DNA from: Nonomuraea guangzhouensis
GTDB lineage: Bacteria; Actinomycetota; Actinomycetes; Streptosporangiales; Streptosporangiaceae
DNA length: 64,000 bases
Direction of reading: 5' to 3'
Assembly: GCF_019396345.1 (NCBI RefSeq)
Contig: NZ_JAHKRM010000008.1
Location: 1 to 64,000, forward strand
The notes below the pieces were generated by a model. It did not search any database and was not told the origin of the DNA. It saw only the letters and a list, made by a program, of their open reading frames with translations. This document shows positions 1 through 8,808 of the stretch, piece by piece. The stretch's first letter is position 1, and the number at the start of each line of letters is the position of its first letter. The translations under genes were made by a program, and so were the position numbers.

Positions 1-27
1 CTGCCGCTCTCGCGGCAGCCGTTTTTC
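1..27 (+). terminator. Intrinsic terminator of a gene left of the window
   Basis: A perfect 7-bp stem (CTGCCGC / GCGGCAG) with a TCTC loop occupies bases 1-18 and is followed by a short T run at 22-26. This is the classic form of a rho-independent terminator read on the + strand, so the gene it serves ends just outside the window. The remaining bases 28-304 hold no gene that I can support. Confidence 0.7.
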
Positions 28-304
28 TGTCTCAGGATGCGAGATAGTAGGACGTCCAACGAGACAGCCAAACTACCGCCAGGTATTCTTTCGAAAGATG
101 CGCCAGGTTCTCGTACTTCTTACCTGCCGCGGCGGGGCCTGTTAGGGCAGGTCGACGACTCGCCGCGGTGTGTGGCGTTGCGTCGGCCGGTAAGCCCCTT
201 CGTTCGGTCCGCGATCCGGACCCCACGAGATCAGGCCCGGTCGGATTCGTGACCGGGATCCGACTTCACCATCACGACGCCCCGCGAAATGAGATGAGAC
301 GCCC

Positions 305-424
305 ATGTACGAGATGTATGCCTGGAATGCCACCGACGAGACCGAGGACGAGGCGACCGAGGCCCTGCAGACCGCCCTGGACCGCAGGGACAACGGCGGC
401 GCCCCTCAGAACTCCAGCCGGTAG
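305..424 (+). CDS. Small 39-residue protein, unknown function
   Basis: An ATG at 305 opens a 39-codon frame beginning MYEMYAWNATDE and ending QNSSR before TAG. A GATGAGA purine stretch lies upstream and could serve as ribosome binding site. The peptide is acidic (TDETEDEATEA) and has no cysteine or membrane segment. Its 3' end overlaps the end of the convergent methyltransferase gene by 19 bases. I recognise no family; the MYEMYxW start resembles very short conserved actinomycete proteins but that is only an impression. It could equally be a chance frame, and no long gene occupies 28-405 on either strand. Confidence 0.4.
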   Translation: MYEMYAWNATDETEDEATEALQTALDRRDNGGAPQNSSR

Positions 425-1215
425 AAGACGGCCGCCCTCGCCAAGCGCGGCACGACCTTGGCGATCCCGGCCGAGATCCGGTGTGAGGCCGAAAGGCGGC
501 CGTAGCCGGGCAGGTCGAAAGCGCTCAGGGCGGTGACGAGACGCAGCTTCGGGCTGATCGACAGCAGGTCGTCCGGCCCGTCGATGCCCCAGCGCATCGT
601 GGCCTCGGCCTTCTTGAGCGGTTTGTTGATCGCCTGCAGGCGCAGCCCGAAGGGGCTGACCGCGTCGAAGACGAACTGGCCGCCGGGGAACCGGTCGACG
701 ATCGCCCTGACCAGCGCCCGGCCACCCGGCGGATCGAGGTAGTAGAACAGTCCCTCGGCGACGACCAGCACCGGCTTGTCCGCGGGCACCTGGTCCAGCC
801 AGCCGAGGTCGGTGACCGACGTGCCGATGCTCCTGTGCTCCTCCGGATACAGCCGCCGGCGCAGGTCGATGACGTCGGGATAGTCCACGTCATACCAGTC
901 GACGCCCGGCGGCGGCGCCAGGCGGTAGACCCGCGTGTCGAGGCCGCAGCCCAGATGCAGCACGGTCGCCTCGGCATGCCGGGAGAGGAACTCCCTGGCC
1001 CAGTCGTCCAGGAAGCGGGCCCTGAGCGCGACCGAGCCGGCGTTGCGGCGGTCCATGCCGGTCTGGCGGAAGTCGTGGTCGATGCGCGCGACGGTCGCCG
1101 CGGCCAGGCGGTCGTCGAGGATGGGACGCGGTGATCGGGCGTCCAGTGCCCTGCCGTACAGGGTGGCGAGGAGTGTGGCCTTCTCGGCGGCTAATCGCAC
1201 CTTCTCGGTAGCCAT
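406..1215 (-). CDS. SAM-dependent methyltransferase, leucine carboxyl methyltransferase (LCM) family
   Basis: The 269-residue product has the LCM-type Rossmann fold signature: HLGCGLDTRVYRL (glycine-rich SAM loop, about residues 84-96), the acidic VDYPDVIDLRR strand that binds the ribose, and VVAEGLFYYLD, the family's conserved post-I motif. Members of this family methylate small molecules or carboxyl groups and are often annotated as polyketide O-methyltransferases; no polyketide genes lie nearby, so the substrate is unknown. Length is typical. A second member lies at 16942-17778. It is transcribed alone, convergent with the small frame at 305-424 and 29 bases downstream of the sugar-kinase stop. 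Confidence 0.85.
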   Translation of the reverse strand: MATEKVRLAAEKATLLATLYGRALDARSPRPILDDRLAAATVARIDHDFRQTGMDRRNAGSVALRARFLDDWAREFLSRHAEATVLHLGCGLDTRVYRLAPPPGVDWYDVDYPDVIDLRRRLYPEEHRSIGTSVTDLGWLDQVPADKPVLVVAEGLFYYLDPPGGRALVRAIVDRFPGGQFVFDAVSPFGLRLQAINKPLKKAEATMRWGIDGPDDLLSISPKLRLVTALSAFDLPGYGRLSASHRISAGIAKVVPRLARAAVFYRLEF

Positions 1216-1244
1216 ACTCCTTAAGCTACACCTATTTCACAAAC

Positions 1245-2147
1245 TCATGAAGTCTGTGAAGCGGCATGGGCGAGTGCCAGCGCGCCGAGCAGCGGGGCGT
1301 CGTCGGCGAACCGCGCCGGGCGTACCTCGGGCGGGAAGGGTACGGCCCGGCGCAGCTCGGCCGTCAGGCGCGGCATGATCAGGTCCGCCGCGCCCATCAT
1401 GCCGCCGCCGACCACCAGGCACTCGGGGTCGAACGTCACGCACAGGTTCGCCACGCTCATGGCCAGCAGCGCGAGCGCCTCGTCCACCAGCCCCGCCACA
1501 TCGGCTCCGGCGGGAGCGCCGTCAGAGGCGCCGGCGGGGGCGGTGGCGAAGAGGGCCAGCAGGTCGGCCGCCGTGGTCTCGCGGCCGAGCAGGGCCGTGC
1601 CCCGGGCCGCGAGCGCGGCTCCGGACACCCGCTCCTCCAGAGGCACGTGCCCGTCGGCGAAGGCGGGCTCGCCCGGGATGGCCTGCAGGTAGGCGATCTC
1701 GCCCGCCGCGCCGTGCGCCCCGGAGACCACCTGGCCGTTCACCACCAGCGCCGCCGCCAGGCCGGTGCCCAGGTTCAGGTAGACGCCCGCCGACACGCCG
1801 CGCAGCGCTCCCCAGCGCAGTTCGGCCGCCGCCGCCGCCTTCACGTCGTTGTCGATCGCCACCGGGATCGCGCCGTACTCCTCCCGCAGCAGCCTGGGCA
1901 GCTCCAGCCCCTCCCAGCCGGGCACGTTGGGCGCCAGGCAGACCCGGCCGTCGCGGATGACGCCGCACGTCGAGAAGCCCACCGCGGCCGGCGCGCCGTC
2001 CAGGTCCCTGGCCGCCGCGAGCGTCCGTTCGAGCGTGCGGGCGCCGGTGTCGAGCCGGATCCGTTCGATGATCTCCGGTCCGTCGGAGCTGGACACGCCG
2101 ACGGCGACCTTCGTTCCACCCACGTCGATGCCCAGCACCCGGCTCAC
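1245..2147 (-). CDS. ROK-family sugar kinase
   Basis: The 300-residue protein starts with the phosphate-1 motif GIDVGGTKVAVG (residues 6-17), has the catalytic-region AIDNDVKAAAAAE near residue 100 and the adenosine-side NLGTG and GAHGAAGEI motifs, all typical of ROK kinases such as glucokinase. The CxCGxxGCxE zinc motif found in many ROK kinases is absent. Its start overlaps the stop of the permease gene by 4 bases (ATGA-type), making it the last gene of the binding protein-ATPase-permease-kinase operon. It probably phosphorylates the imported sugar in the cytoplasm; which sugar cannot be read from the sequence. Confidence 0.88.
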   Translation of the reverse strand: MSRVLGIDVGGTKVAVGVSSSDGPEIIERIRLDTGARTLERTLAAARDLDGAPAAVGFSTCGVIRDGRVCLAPNVPGWEGLELPRLLREEYGAIPVAIDNDVKAAAAAELRWGALRGVSAGVYLNLGTGLAAALVVNGQVVSGAHGAAGEIAYLQAIPGEPAFADGHVPLEERVSGAALAARGTALLGRETTAADLLALFATAPAGASDGAPAGADVAGLVDEALALLAMSVANLCVTFDPECLVVGGGMMGAADLIMPRLTAELRRAVPFPPEVRPARFADDAPLLGALALAHAASQTS

Positions 2148-3328
2148 TGGGCGGTCCCCCGGCGGGCCAGCGAGTCGATCGCCACGGCCAGGGCCAGCAC
2201 CGCGGCCGTGACCATGAACCGTACGGAGGAGTCGACGCTCAGCAGATACATGCCGCTGGTGATCGACTGGATGACCAGCACGCCGAGCAGCGCGTCATAG
2301 GCGCGCCCACGGCCGCCGAACAGCGAGGTGCCGCCGATGACCGCCGCGGCGATCGCCATGAGCAGGATGTCGCTGCCACCGGACTGCTGGTTGACCGCCG
2401 ACAGCCGGCTGGCCGCCAGGATGCCCCCGGCCGCCGCCAGCGTGGAGGCCAGCATGAACGCCAGGATCCTGATCCGCGTCACGTTGATCCCGGCCCGTCT
2501 GGCCGCCTCCGCGTTGCCCCCCACGGCGTACACATGCCTGCCGAACGCGGTATGCCGGAGCACGAGATCGAACACCACGACCAGCGCGCCGAAGATGATC
2601 AGCAGGAGCGGCACGCCCCGGTCTGCCGACATGATGAGCACGCCCACCGCGAGCAGCACGGCCAGCCCGCCCGTCCTGACCAGCAGCCACCACAGGGGAG
2701 TGACGGGCAGCCCGGCGGTCAGCCTGAGGCGCCGGGTGAGCAGCGCCGCGCCGCCCGAGACGAGCACCAGGCCCGCCACCAGCAGCCACGACAGCCAGGA
2801 CGGCAGCCAGGTGTCGCTCAGCTTCGAGATGAACCCGGTGAACGGCAGGTTGATCGTGCCGCCCTGCCGCAGCAGGAACAGCAGCAGCCCGAGCCAGCCC
2901 ATCAGCCCGGCCAGCGTGACCACGAACGACGGCATCCGGAGCTTGGTGAACATCAGCCCGTGGATCAGTCCGATCCCGGCCCCCGCGGCCAGCGCGATCA
3001 GGATGGCCGCCAGCGCGCTCCAGCCCTGCTTGACGTGCATGATCGTCATGATCGTCGCGCAGAGGCCGCTGACCGAGCCCGCCGACAGGTCGATCTCGCC
3101 GAGCAGCAGCACCATGATGATGCCTAGCGAGATCGTGCCGGTCGCGGCCATCTGGAGGGCCAGGTTGGTGAGGTTCTCCGGCGCGAGGAAGCGGTCATTG
3201 AGCGCGCTGAAGACGATCGCGATCGCCACCAGCCCGCCGACGACCGGCCACGCGCCGACGTCGCCCTGTCTCAGCCGCTCGACCGCGACCTTCGGCGTGT
3301 AGGGCTTGCGCGCCAGTGTGTCGGTCAT
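2144..3328 (-). CDS. Sugar ABC transporter permease (XylH-like)
   Basis: A 394-residue, very hydrophobic protein with about ten predicted membrane segments and the BPD_transp_2 features of ribose/xylose permeases, including the LLLGEIDLSAGSVSGL loop near residue 85 and the cytoplasmic AVGGNAEAARRAGI loop near residue 270 that couples to the ATPase. Length matches XylH (about 390) rather than RbsC (about 320). It overlaps the ATPase gene and the kinase gene by 4 bases each, a sign of translational coupling. It would form the membrane channel of a monosaccharide importer. Confidence 0.9.
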   Translation of the reverse strand: MTDTLARKPYTPKVAVERLRQGDVGAWPVVGGLVAIAIVFSALNDRFLAPENLTNLALQMAATGTISLGIIMVLLLGEIDLSAGSVSGLCATIMTIMHVKQGWSALAAILIALAAGAGIGLIHGLMFTKLRMPSFVVTLAGLMGWLGLLLFLLRQGGTINLPFTGFISKLSDTWLPSWLSWLLVAGLVLVSGGAALLTRRLRLTAGLPVTPLWWLLVRTGGLAVLLAVGVLIMSADRGVPLLLIIFGALVVVFDLVLRHTAFGRHVYAVGGNAEAARRAGINVTRIRILAFMLASTLAAAGGILAASRLSAVNQQSGGSDILLMAIAAAVIGGTSLFGGRGRAYDALLGVLVIQSITSGMYLLSVDSSVRFMVTAAVLALAVAIDSLARRGTAQ

Positions 3329-4044
3329 CGCCCTGCCCCCGTGATCGCGGCCACGATCTCCTCCTGCGTGGTGTCTGCCGTACCGAACTCACCGGCGTTG
3401 CGTCCCAGGCGCAGGACGACCACGCGGTCGCTCACCTCCCGTACGTCGGCCAGGTTGTGTGAGATGACCAGGACCGCGAGCCCGCGTTCGCGCAGCCGTC
3501 CGATCAGTGCGAGCACCTGGGCCGTCTGCTCCACGCCGAGCGCGGCGGTGGGCTCGTCCAGGATGACCAGCCGCGGCTCGCCGATCAGCGCTCTGGCGAT
3601 CGCGACGGACTGGCGCTGGCCGCCCGACAGCATGGCGACCGGCACCCTGATGTCCCTGATGCGTACGTCGAGCTGTTCGAGCAGTTCGCGGGTGGCGCGT
3701 TCCATCTCTATGTGGTGCAGAAGCGTCCAGCGGCGGCGTTCCGTACCGAGGAACAGGTTGGCCACCACGTCCAGGTTCTCGCAGAGCGCGAGGTCCTGGT
3801 AGACGGTCGAGACGCCGAGCGCCTGCGCGTCGTGCGGGTTGGTGATCCTGACCGGCGTGCCGTCGACCGTGATCGTGCCCTCGTCGGGGACGACCACCCC
3901 CGAGATGGTCTTGACCAGCGTGGACTTGCCCGCGCCGTTGTCGCCCATGAGGGCGGTGACCTCGCCGGGGCGCAGCTGGAGGCTCGCGCCGTCGAGGGCC
4001 TGGACCGCGCCGTAGCGCTTGGAGATGCCTGTCGCGGAGAGCAT
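3325..4044 (-). CDS. Sugar ABC transporter ATP-binding protein (single NBD)
   Basis: The 239-residue protein has Walker A GDNGAGKST near residue 35, the ABC signature LSGGQRQ near residue 138, Walker B LVILDEPTAAL and the switch histidine in VLVISHNL. It contains one nucleotide-binding domain, unlike the about 500-residue double-domain XylG/RbsA ATPases, so the transporter would use a homodimer as in the FrcA type. It starts directly after the stop codon of the binding-protein gene and overlaps the permease gene by 4 bases. Confidence 0.92.
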   Translation of the reverse strand: MLSATGISKRYGAVQALDGASLQLRPGEVTALMGDNGAGKSTLVKTISGVVVPDEGTITVDGTPVRITNPHDAQALGVSTVYQDLALCENLDVVANLFLGTERRRWTLLHHIEMERATRELLEQLDVRIRDIRVPVAMLSGGQRQSVAIARALIGEPRLVILDEPTAALGVEQTAQVLALIGRLRERGLAVLVISHNLADVREVSDRVVVLRLGRNAGEFGTADTTQEEIVAAITGAGR

Positions 4045-5142
4045 TTACTGAATGCCCGCCTTGGCGCAGGCGGCCTTGACCTCGGCCGTGCAGATCTGGT
4101 CGGCCGTGTAGAACTTGTCCTTCACGATCGTGTCCTTGACCTTGTCCGCGGTGACGGCGATGGGGTCGAGGAGGAAGGCCGGGATGTCGACGGTGCCGTT
4201 GTTGACCTTGCTGGTCGCGGCGGGCTGCTCGCCCTTGGCCACGGCCACGGCCAGCTCGGCGGACTTCTCCGCCTCAGCCCTGATGTCCAGATATATGGTC
4301 ATGTACTGCTCGCCGGTGAGGATGCGTTGCACGGCGGCCAGCTCGGCGTCCTGCCCGGTGATCGGCGGCAGCTCCTTGTAGCCCGCGCGCTTCATGGCGG
4401 CGATCGCGCCGCCCGCCATGCCGTCGTTGGCCGACAGCACGCCCACGATGTTGTCCCGGCCGATGGCGGTGATCGCCTGCTCCATCTGCTGCTGGGCCTT
4501 GTCCGGGCTCCAGTCGGGCGTGTCGAACTCCCTGCCGACCTTGACCTTGCCGCCCAGGACGCTCTTGGCGCCCTTCTTGTAGTCGGCCGAGCTGGGGTCG
4601 GTGGGCGCGCCGTGGATCTCCACGATCTGGCCCTTGGCCGTCGTGCCCTTGGCGTTCATCGCGTCGAGCAGGGCCTGGCCCTGCATCTCGCCGACGCGGA
4701 CGTTGTTGAACGAGACGTAGTACGCGTAGTCGATGCCGGAGATCAGCCGGTCGTAGGCGATCACCGGGATCTTCTTCTGCTTGGCCTGGTTGACCAGCGG
4801 GGCCACCGCGTTGGCGTCGACCGCGTCGAGCACCAGCACGTTCGCGCCCTGGGTGAGGGCCGCCTCGACCTGTTGCTGCTGCTTGGCCGCGTCCTGCTCG
4901 GCGTTGCTGTAGAGGATCTTGCACTCGGCGCAGAGCTGCTTGACCTTCGCCTCGAACAGCGGCCGGTCGAACGCCTCATACCTCGTGGTCTTGGACTCGG
5001 GCAGGAAGAGGGCGATCGTCTTCGAGGCGCCCCCGGCATTCGCCGTGGCGCCCTTGTCGGTAGTGGTGTTGGCGGAGTTACCGCAGGCGGCAGCGGCCAA
5101 CAAGACCGCCGCGGCCGGGATCAGTCGCCATGATCGGTCCAT
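4045..5142 (-). CDS. Sugar ABC transporter substrate-binding lipoprotein (XylF-like)
   Basis: The 365-residue product has an N-terminal lipoprotein signal with lipobox around LAAAACG (Cys about residue 20), then a Ser/Thr/Gly linker and a periplasmic-binding-protein 4 fold: the FLPESKTTRYEAFDRPLF strand, VLVLDAVDANAVAPLV and VIAYDRLISGIDYAYYVSFNN resemble D-xylose-binding XylF. It is the first gene of the importer operon and is divergent from the ROK repressor. The sugar is probably a pentose such as xylose by analogy, which is inference. Confidence 0.88.
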   Translation of the reverse strand: MDRSWRLIPAAAVLLAAAACGNSANTTTDKGATANAGGASKTIALFLPESKTTRYEAFDRPLFEAKVKQLCAECKILYSNAEQDAAKQQQQVEAALTQGANVLVLDAVDANAVAPLVNQAKQKKIPVIAYDRLISGIDYAYYVSFNNVRVGEMQGQALLDAMNAKGTTAKGQIVEIHGAPTDPSSADYKKGAKSVLGGKVKVGREFDTPDWSPDKAQQQMEQAITAIGRDNIVGVLSANDGMAGGAIAAMKRAGYKELPPITGQDAELAAVQRILTGEQYMTIYLDIRAEAEKSAELAVAVAKGEQPAATSKVNNGTVDIPAFLLDPIAVTADKVKDTIVKDKFYTADQICTAEVKAACAKAGIQ

Positions 5143-5190
5143 CGCACATCGTCCTCTCGGGTGGGCGCGCCCCGCTGTTTGGTAAGAAAG

Positions 5191-5205
5191 CTAGTTTACT
5201 ACTAG
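5191..5205. promoter_or_regulatory. Candidate operator of the ROK repressor
   Basis: The inverted repeat CTAGT-N5-ACTAG lies in the 100-base region between the divergent binding-protein gene (start 5142) and the ROK repressor gene. It is embedded in the only A/T-rich stretch of the spacer (TTTGGTAAGAAAG upstream), where promoters for both directions are expected. Binding by the neighbouring repressor is inference. Confidence 0.45.
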
Positions 5206-5242
5206 GGCAGTTGGCTAGAGTTTGGCGCGAGGAGGGCTGAAG

Positions 5243-6403
5243 ATGCGGGGTGGGCTGGGTAATCCGCGGCTGCTGCGGGTGCTGAACGAGCGTCGGCTGC
5301 TCGACCAGCTCCACGCGAACGGCCCGGCGTCACGGGCCGATCTGGCCAAGATCACCGGACTGTCGAAGCCGACGGTCTCGGCGGCGCTGGCCGGCCTGGA
5401 GGAAGACGGGCTGGTGCACCTGGTCGGCGAGGTGTCGGGCCGTCCCGGCCCGGTGACCTCGCTCTACGACATGAACGCGGCCTCCACCCACGTGGCGGGC
5501 ATCGACATCGGCCGCGACTGGATCCGCGTCGCTGTGGCGGACCTGCGCGGTACGTTCGCGGGCCGCTGCGACGGGCGCAACACCGCCCGCGACTCGGCCG
5601 AGCTGGCGATCCTCGTGGGCGAGCTGTGCCACGCCGCGGCCAGGGAGGCGGAGCTGGACTGGTCGGCGATCGCCTGCGCGGTGGTCGGCTCGCCCGGCGT
5701 CTACGACCCGGCCCAGGGGCGCCTGGACTTCGCGCCCAACCTCCCGGGCCCGCCTGACCTGGCGGGTCGCCTCCGGTCGGCCCTCGACGTCGAGCTGGTC
5801 ATCGAGAACGACATCAACCTGGCGGCGGTCGGCGAGCACACGTACGGGGAGGGGCGCGGCAAGTCCAACTTCGCCCTGGTCTCCATCGGTACGGGCGTCG
5901 GCATGGGCATCGTCATCAACGGCGAGCTCTACGTCGGTGCCAGGGGAGCGGCGGGAGAGGTCTCCTACGTCCCCACCGACTCGCCCCCCACGGACGATGC
6001 CCTGTCCCACGGCGCCACGGAGACGGTGACCGCCGCTCCCAGCGTGGTCCGCGCGGCCCGCGCGGCCGGGCTGGATCTGGAGACGGCCAAGGAGGTCTTC
6101 GCGGTGGCGGCGGACGGCGACCCGGCGGCCCGCTCGGTGGTGGAGGCGGAAGGCCGCCGCATCGGCGGTCTGCTGGTGGCGGTGGCCGCGGTCCTGGACC
6201 CGGAGGTCATCGTCCTGAGCGGCGGAGTGGGCCGCAACCTGGACCTCCTCGGCGCGGCGATCAAGGACCGGATCGCGGAACTGGGTCCCCTGCGGCCGGT
6301 GGTGGTGGCCAGTGCTCTGGGAGACAGTGGAGTGCTGCTGGGCGCGGTGGCCCATGCCAGAACCAGGGCCTGGGACCTCATCTTCGACGCCAGACGCGGC
6401 TGA
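5243..6403 (+). CDS. ROK-family transcriptional repressor (XylR-like)
   Basis: A winged helix-turn-helix at about residues 20-55 (SRADLAKITGLSKPTVS, LEEDGLV) is followed by a ROK sugar-kinase-like domain (AGIDIGRDWIRVAVADL, ENDINLAAVGEHTYGEG, SIGTGVGMG, GARGAAGEVSYV). The zinc-binding cysteine motif of many ROK repressors is missing, as in the kinase gene nearby. I chose ATG 5243 because GGAGGG sits seven bases upstream; the frame could open at TTG 5222. The gene is divergent from the sugar importer and most likely represses it until sugar binds. Confidence 0.88.
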   Translation: MRGGLGNPRLLRVLNERRLLDQLHANGPASRADLAKITGLSKPTVSAALAGLEEDGLVHLVGEVSGRPGPVTSLYDMNAASTHVAGIDIGRDWIRVAVADLRGTFAGRCDGRNTARDSAELAILVGELCHAAAREAELDWSAIACAVVGSPGVYDPAQGRLDFAPNLPGPPDLAGRLRSALDVELVIENDINLAAVGEHTYGEGRGKSNFALVSIGTGVGMGIVINGELYVGARGAAGEVSYVPTDSPPTDDALSHGATETVTAAPSVVRAARAAGLDLETAKEVFAVAADGDPAARSVVEAEGRRIGGLLVAVAAVLDPEVIVLSGGVGRNLDLLGAAIKDRIAELGPLRPVVVASALGDSGVLLGAVAHARTRAWDLIFDARRG

Positions 6404-6429
6404 CTCTCTTGTCCAAGAAGTGAGATAGG

Positions 6430-6460
6430 TTGCTCGGCAGTCGAGACGAGCGGGTAAGGT
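6430..6460 (+). promoter_or_regulatory. Candidate leuB promoter, leaderless transcript
   Basis: TTGCTC at 6430-6435 and TAAGGT at 6455-6460 could be -35 and -10 boxes (19-base spacing, rather long). The ATG of leuB is only six bases after the -10 box and no Shine-Dalgarno sequence precedes it, which fits a leaderless mRNA, common in actinomycetes. Confidence 0.35.
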
Positions 6461-6466
6461 ACGCAC

Positions 6467-7513
6467 ATGGAGTCGCGGAATATTCGCCTGGCCGTCATCC
6501 CCGGAGACGGCATCGGCGCCGAAGTCGTCGCTGAAGGGCTGAAGGTCCTGGAGGCCGTCGGGACCAAGATCGAGGCCACCCACTACGACCTGGGTGCCGC
6601 ACGTTATCACCGCACGGGCGAGACACTGCCCGACGCCGTGCTCGAAGAGCTGCGCGGCTATGACGCGATCCTGCTCGGCGCCGTGGGCGACCCCAGCGTG
6701 CCGCCCGGCATCCTGGAGCGCGACCTGCTGCTCCGCCTCCGCTTCACCTTCGACCACTACGTCAACCTGCGTCCGGTCAAGCTCTTCCCCGGCGTCGAGA
6801 CCCGGCTGGCCGACACCCCGACCGAGAACATCGACATGGTCGTCGTCCGCGAGGGCACCGAGGGCCTCTACGCCGGCACCGGCGGCGTCATGCGCCGCGG
6901 CACGCCGTACGAGATCGCCACCCAGGAGTCGCTCAACACCGCCTACGGTGTCGAGCGCGTGGTCCGTTACGCCTTCGAGAAGGCCCAGTCCCGCCCGCGC
7001 AAGAAGCTGACGCTCGTCCACAAGACCAACGTCCTCGCCTACGCCGGCGACCTCTGGCAGCGCACGGTCAACCGCGTGGCGGAGGAATACCCCGAGGTCA
7101 CCACCGACTACAGCCACATCGACGCGGCCTCGATGTTCTTCGTGAGCCAGCCCGAGCGGTTCGACGTCATCGTCACCGACAACCTCTTCGGCGACATCAT
7201 CACCGACCTCGGCGCGGCGATCGCCGGCGGCATCGGCCTGGCGGCCAGCGGCAACATCAACCCCGAGCGCACCGCGCCCAGCATGTTCGAGCCGGTGCAC
7301 GGCAGCGCCCCCGACATCGCCGGGCAGGGCAAGGCCGACCCGACCGCGACGATCCTGTCGGTCGCCATGCTCCTGGAGCACCTCGGCCTGTCCACCGAGG
7401 CGGCCAAGGTCGAGCAGGCCGTCGCCGACGACATCGTCGAGCGCCTGGCCGGTTGGGCCGGCCGTACGACACACGAGATCGGTGACGACATCACCGCGCG
7501 AGTATCGAGCTAG
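6467..7513 (+). CDS. leuB: 3-isopropylmalate dehydrogenase
   Basis: The 348-residue enzyme carries the decarboxylating dehydrogenase signatures: AVIPGDGIGAEVV at residues 7-19, the substrate arginines around DLLLRLRFTFDHYVNLRP, the Tyr of GTEGLYAGTGG, the catalytic Lys in VHKTNVL and the Mg-binding aspartates and NAD loop in VTDNLFGDIITDLGAAIAG through GSAPDIAGQGKA. It oxidises and decarboxylates 3-isopropylmalate (and probably the citramalate-derived analogue) in leucine/isoleucine synthesis. It is followed by a terminator and then ilvE; the other pathway genes cimA and leuCD lie at 37 and 52 kb. Confidence 0.96.
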   Translation: MESRNIRLAVIPGDGIGAEVVAEGLKVLEAVGTKIEATHYDLGAARYHRTGETLPDAVLEELRGYDAILLGAVGDPSVPPGILERDLLLRLRFTFDHYVNLRPVKLFPGVETRLADTPTENIDMVVVREGTEGLYAGTGGVMRRGTPYEIATQESLNTAYGVERVVRYAFEKAQSRPRKKLTLVHKTNVLAYAGDLWQRTVNRVAEEYPEVTTDYSHIDAASMFFVSQPERFDVIVTDNLFGDIITDLGAAIAGGIGLAASGNINPERTAPSMFEPVHGSAPDIAGQGKADPTATILSVAMLLEHLGLSTEAAKVEQAVADDIVERLAGWAGRTTHEIGDDITARVSS

Positions 7514-7530
7514 GGCCGCCCTGCTCCCCA

Positions 7531-7571
7531 AGCGCCTGGCGGTCCGCACAAGGACCGCGAGGCGCTTTTTC
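7531..7571 (+). terminator. leuB terminator
   Basis: AGCGCCT and GGTCC on the left pair with GGACC and AGGCGCT on the right, giving a two-part stem over 7531-7566 followed by five T residues. It lies 17 bases after the leuB stop codon and separates leuB from ilvE. Confidence 0.8.
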
Positions 7572-7710
7572 GCGTCTGAATGGCTAAAGCACCCCATTAG
7601 CCGCTTGCAATCCCAAATGGCGAGACAATAGGAAGTACAGGCTGCTCTAAGCAGTGACCGTCCAGAGCCGTAGAGTCTGTCCCAGAACCGTAGAGAGAAG
7701 GACCTTCGTC

Positions 7711-8808
7711 ATGACCATCGCTCAGAAGCTCAGCTTCGACGTGCAGCTATCCGACCACGCTCGCACTGCGGCCGAGCGGGAGCAGGTACTGGCGAACCCC
7801 GGGTTCGGGCAGACCTTCACCGACCACATGGTCTCGATCGACTACACCGAGGGCGAGGGCTGGCACGACGCCCGCCTTGAGCCGTACGGGCCGCTCTCGC
7901 TCGACCCGGCCACCTCGGTGTTCCACTACGCGCAGGAGCTGTTCGAGGGGCTCAAGGCGTACCGCCAGGTCAACGGCTCGATCGTGGCCTTCCGCCCGTA
8001 CGCCAACGCCGCCCGCTTCAACACCTCGGCCGAGCGCATGGCGATGCCCGCGCTTCCGGAAGAGGCGTTCGTCGAGTCACTCGAACTCCTCGTCCAGACC
8101 GACAAGGACTGGGTCCCCACCACCGAGGGCCACAGCCTCTACCTGCGCCCGTTCATCATCGCGACCCAGGTCGGCCTCGGCGTCAACTACCCGTCCCGCT
8201 CATACCGGTACATGGTCATCGCCTCCCCGGCGGCCTCCTACTTCACCGGCGGCGTCCAGCCCGTCTCCGTCTGGCTCTCCACCGAGTACACCCGCGCCGC
8301 GCCCGGCGGCACCGGCTTCGCCAAGTGCGGCGGCAACTACGCCGCCGCCTTCGTCGCCCAGCGGCAGGCCGTCGAGCAGGGCTGTGACCAGGTGGTGTGG
8401 CTGGACGCGCACGAGCACCGGTACGTCGAGGAGATGGGCGGAATGAACCTGTTCTTCGTCTTCGGCGACAAACTGGTCACCCCCGCGCTGACCGGCACCC
8501 TGCTGCCCGGCATCACCCGCGACTCCATCCTCTCCCTCGCCGCCGACCTCGGCCTGGAGGCTTCAGAGCGCCTCATCACCACGGACGAGTGGCAGGCTGG
8601 CTGCGAGTCGGGCGAGCTCACGGAGGTGTTCGCCTGCGGGACGGCGGCGGTGGTCACGCCGGTCGGCTCGGTCAAGGGCACGGACCGGGCGTGGACGGTG
8701 GGTGACGGCACCCCTGGAGAAGTGACGATGCGGATCCGCGAGGAACTGGTGGGCATCCAGTACGGCTCCCGCCCCGACACCCACAGCTGGATCCACAAGA
8801 TCAGCTAG
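7711..8808 (+). CDS. ilvE: Branched-chain amino-acid aminotransferase
   Basis: A fold-type IV PLP aminotransferase of 365 residues. Visible features are the LFEGLKAYR strand, the PLP lysine in FAKCGGNYAAAF, the EEMGGMNLFFVF glutamate region and the phosphate loop around GTAAVVTPVG. It interconverts Leu, Ile and Val with their 2-oxo acids. The start is ATG 7711, which gives MTIAQKLSF and has AGAGAAGGA nine bases upstream; the reading frame extends further up to a GTG at 7654 but without a better site. It follows leuB in the same direction after a terminator, so it has its own promoter in 7572-7700. Confidence 0.95.
   Translation: MTIAQKLSFDVQLSDHARTAAEREQVLANPGFGQTFTDHMVSIDYTEGEGWHDARLEPYGPLSLDPATSVFHYAQELFEGLKAYRQVNGSIVAFRPYANAARFNTSAERMAMPALPEEAFVESLELLVQTDKDWVPTTEGHSLYLRPFIIATQVGLGVNYPSRSYRYMVIASPAASYFTGGVQPVSVWLSTEYTRAAPGGTGFAKCGGNYAAAFVAQRQAVEQGCDQVVWLDAHEHRYVEEMGGMNLFFVFGDKLVTPALTGTLLPGITRDSILSLAADLGLEASERLITTDEWQAGCESGELTEVFACGTAAVVTPVGSVKGTDRAWTVGDGTPGEVTMRIREELVGIQYGSRPDTHSWIHKIS

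Noticed and set aside
5330..7597. A 755-codon open frame on the minus strand over the ROK repressor and leuB
   Set aside because: It is antisense to two certain genes; the composition (Arg, Gly, Ala, His, Asp runs) is the usual result of reading high-GC coding DNA in the wrong frame.
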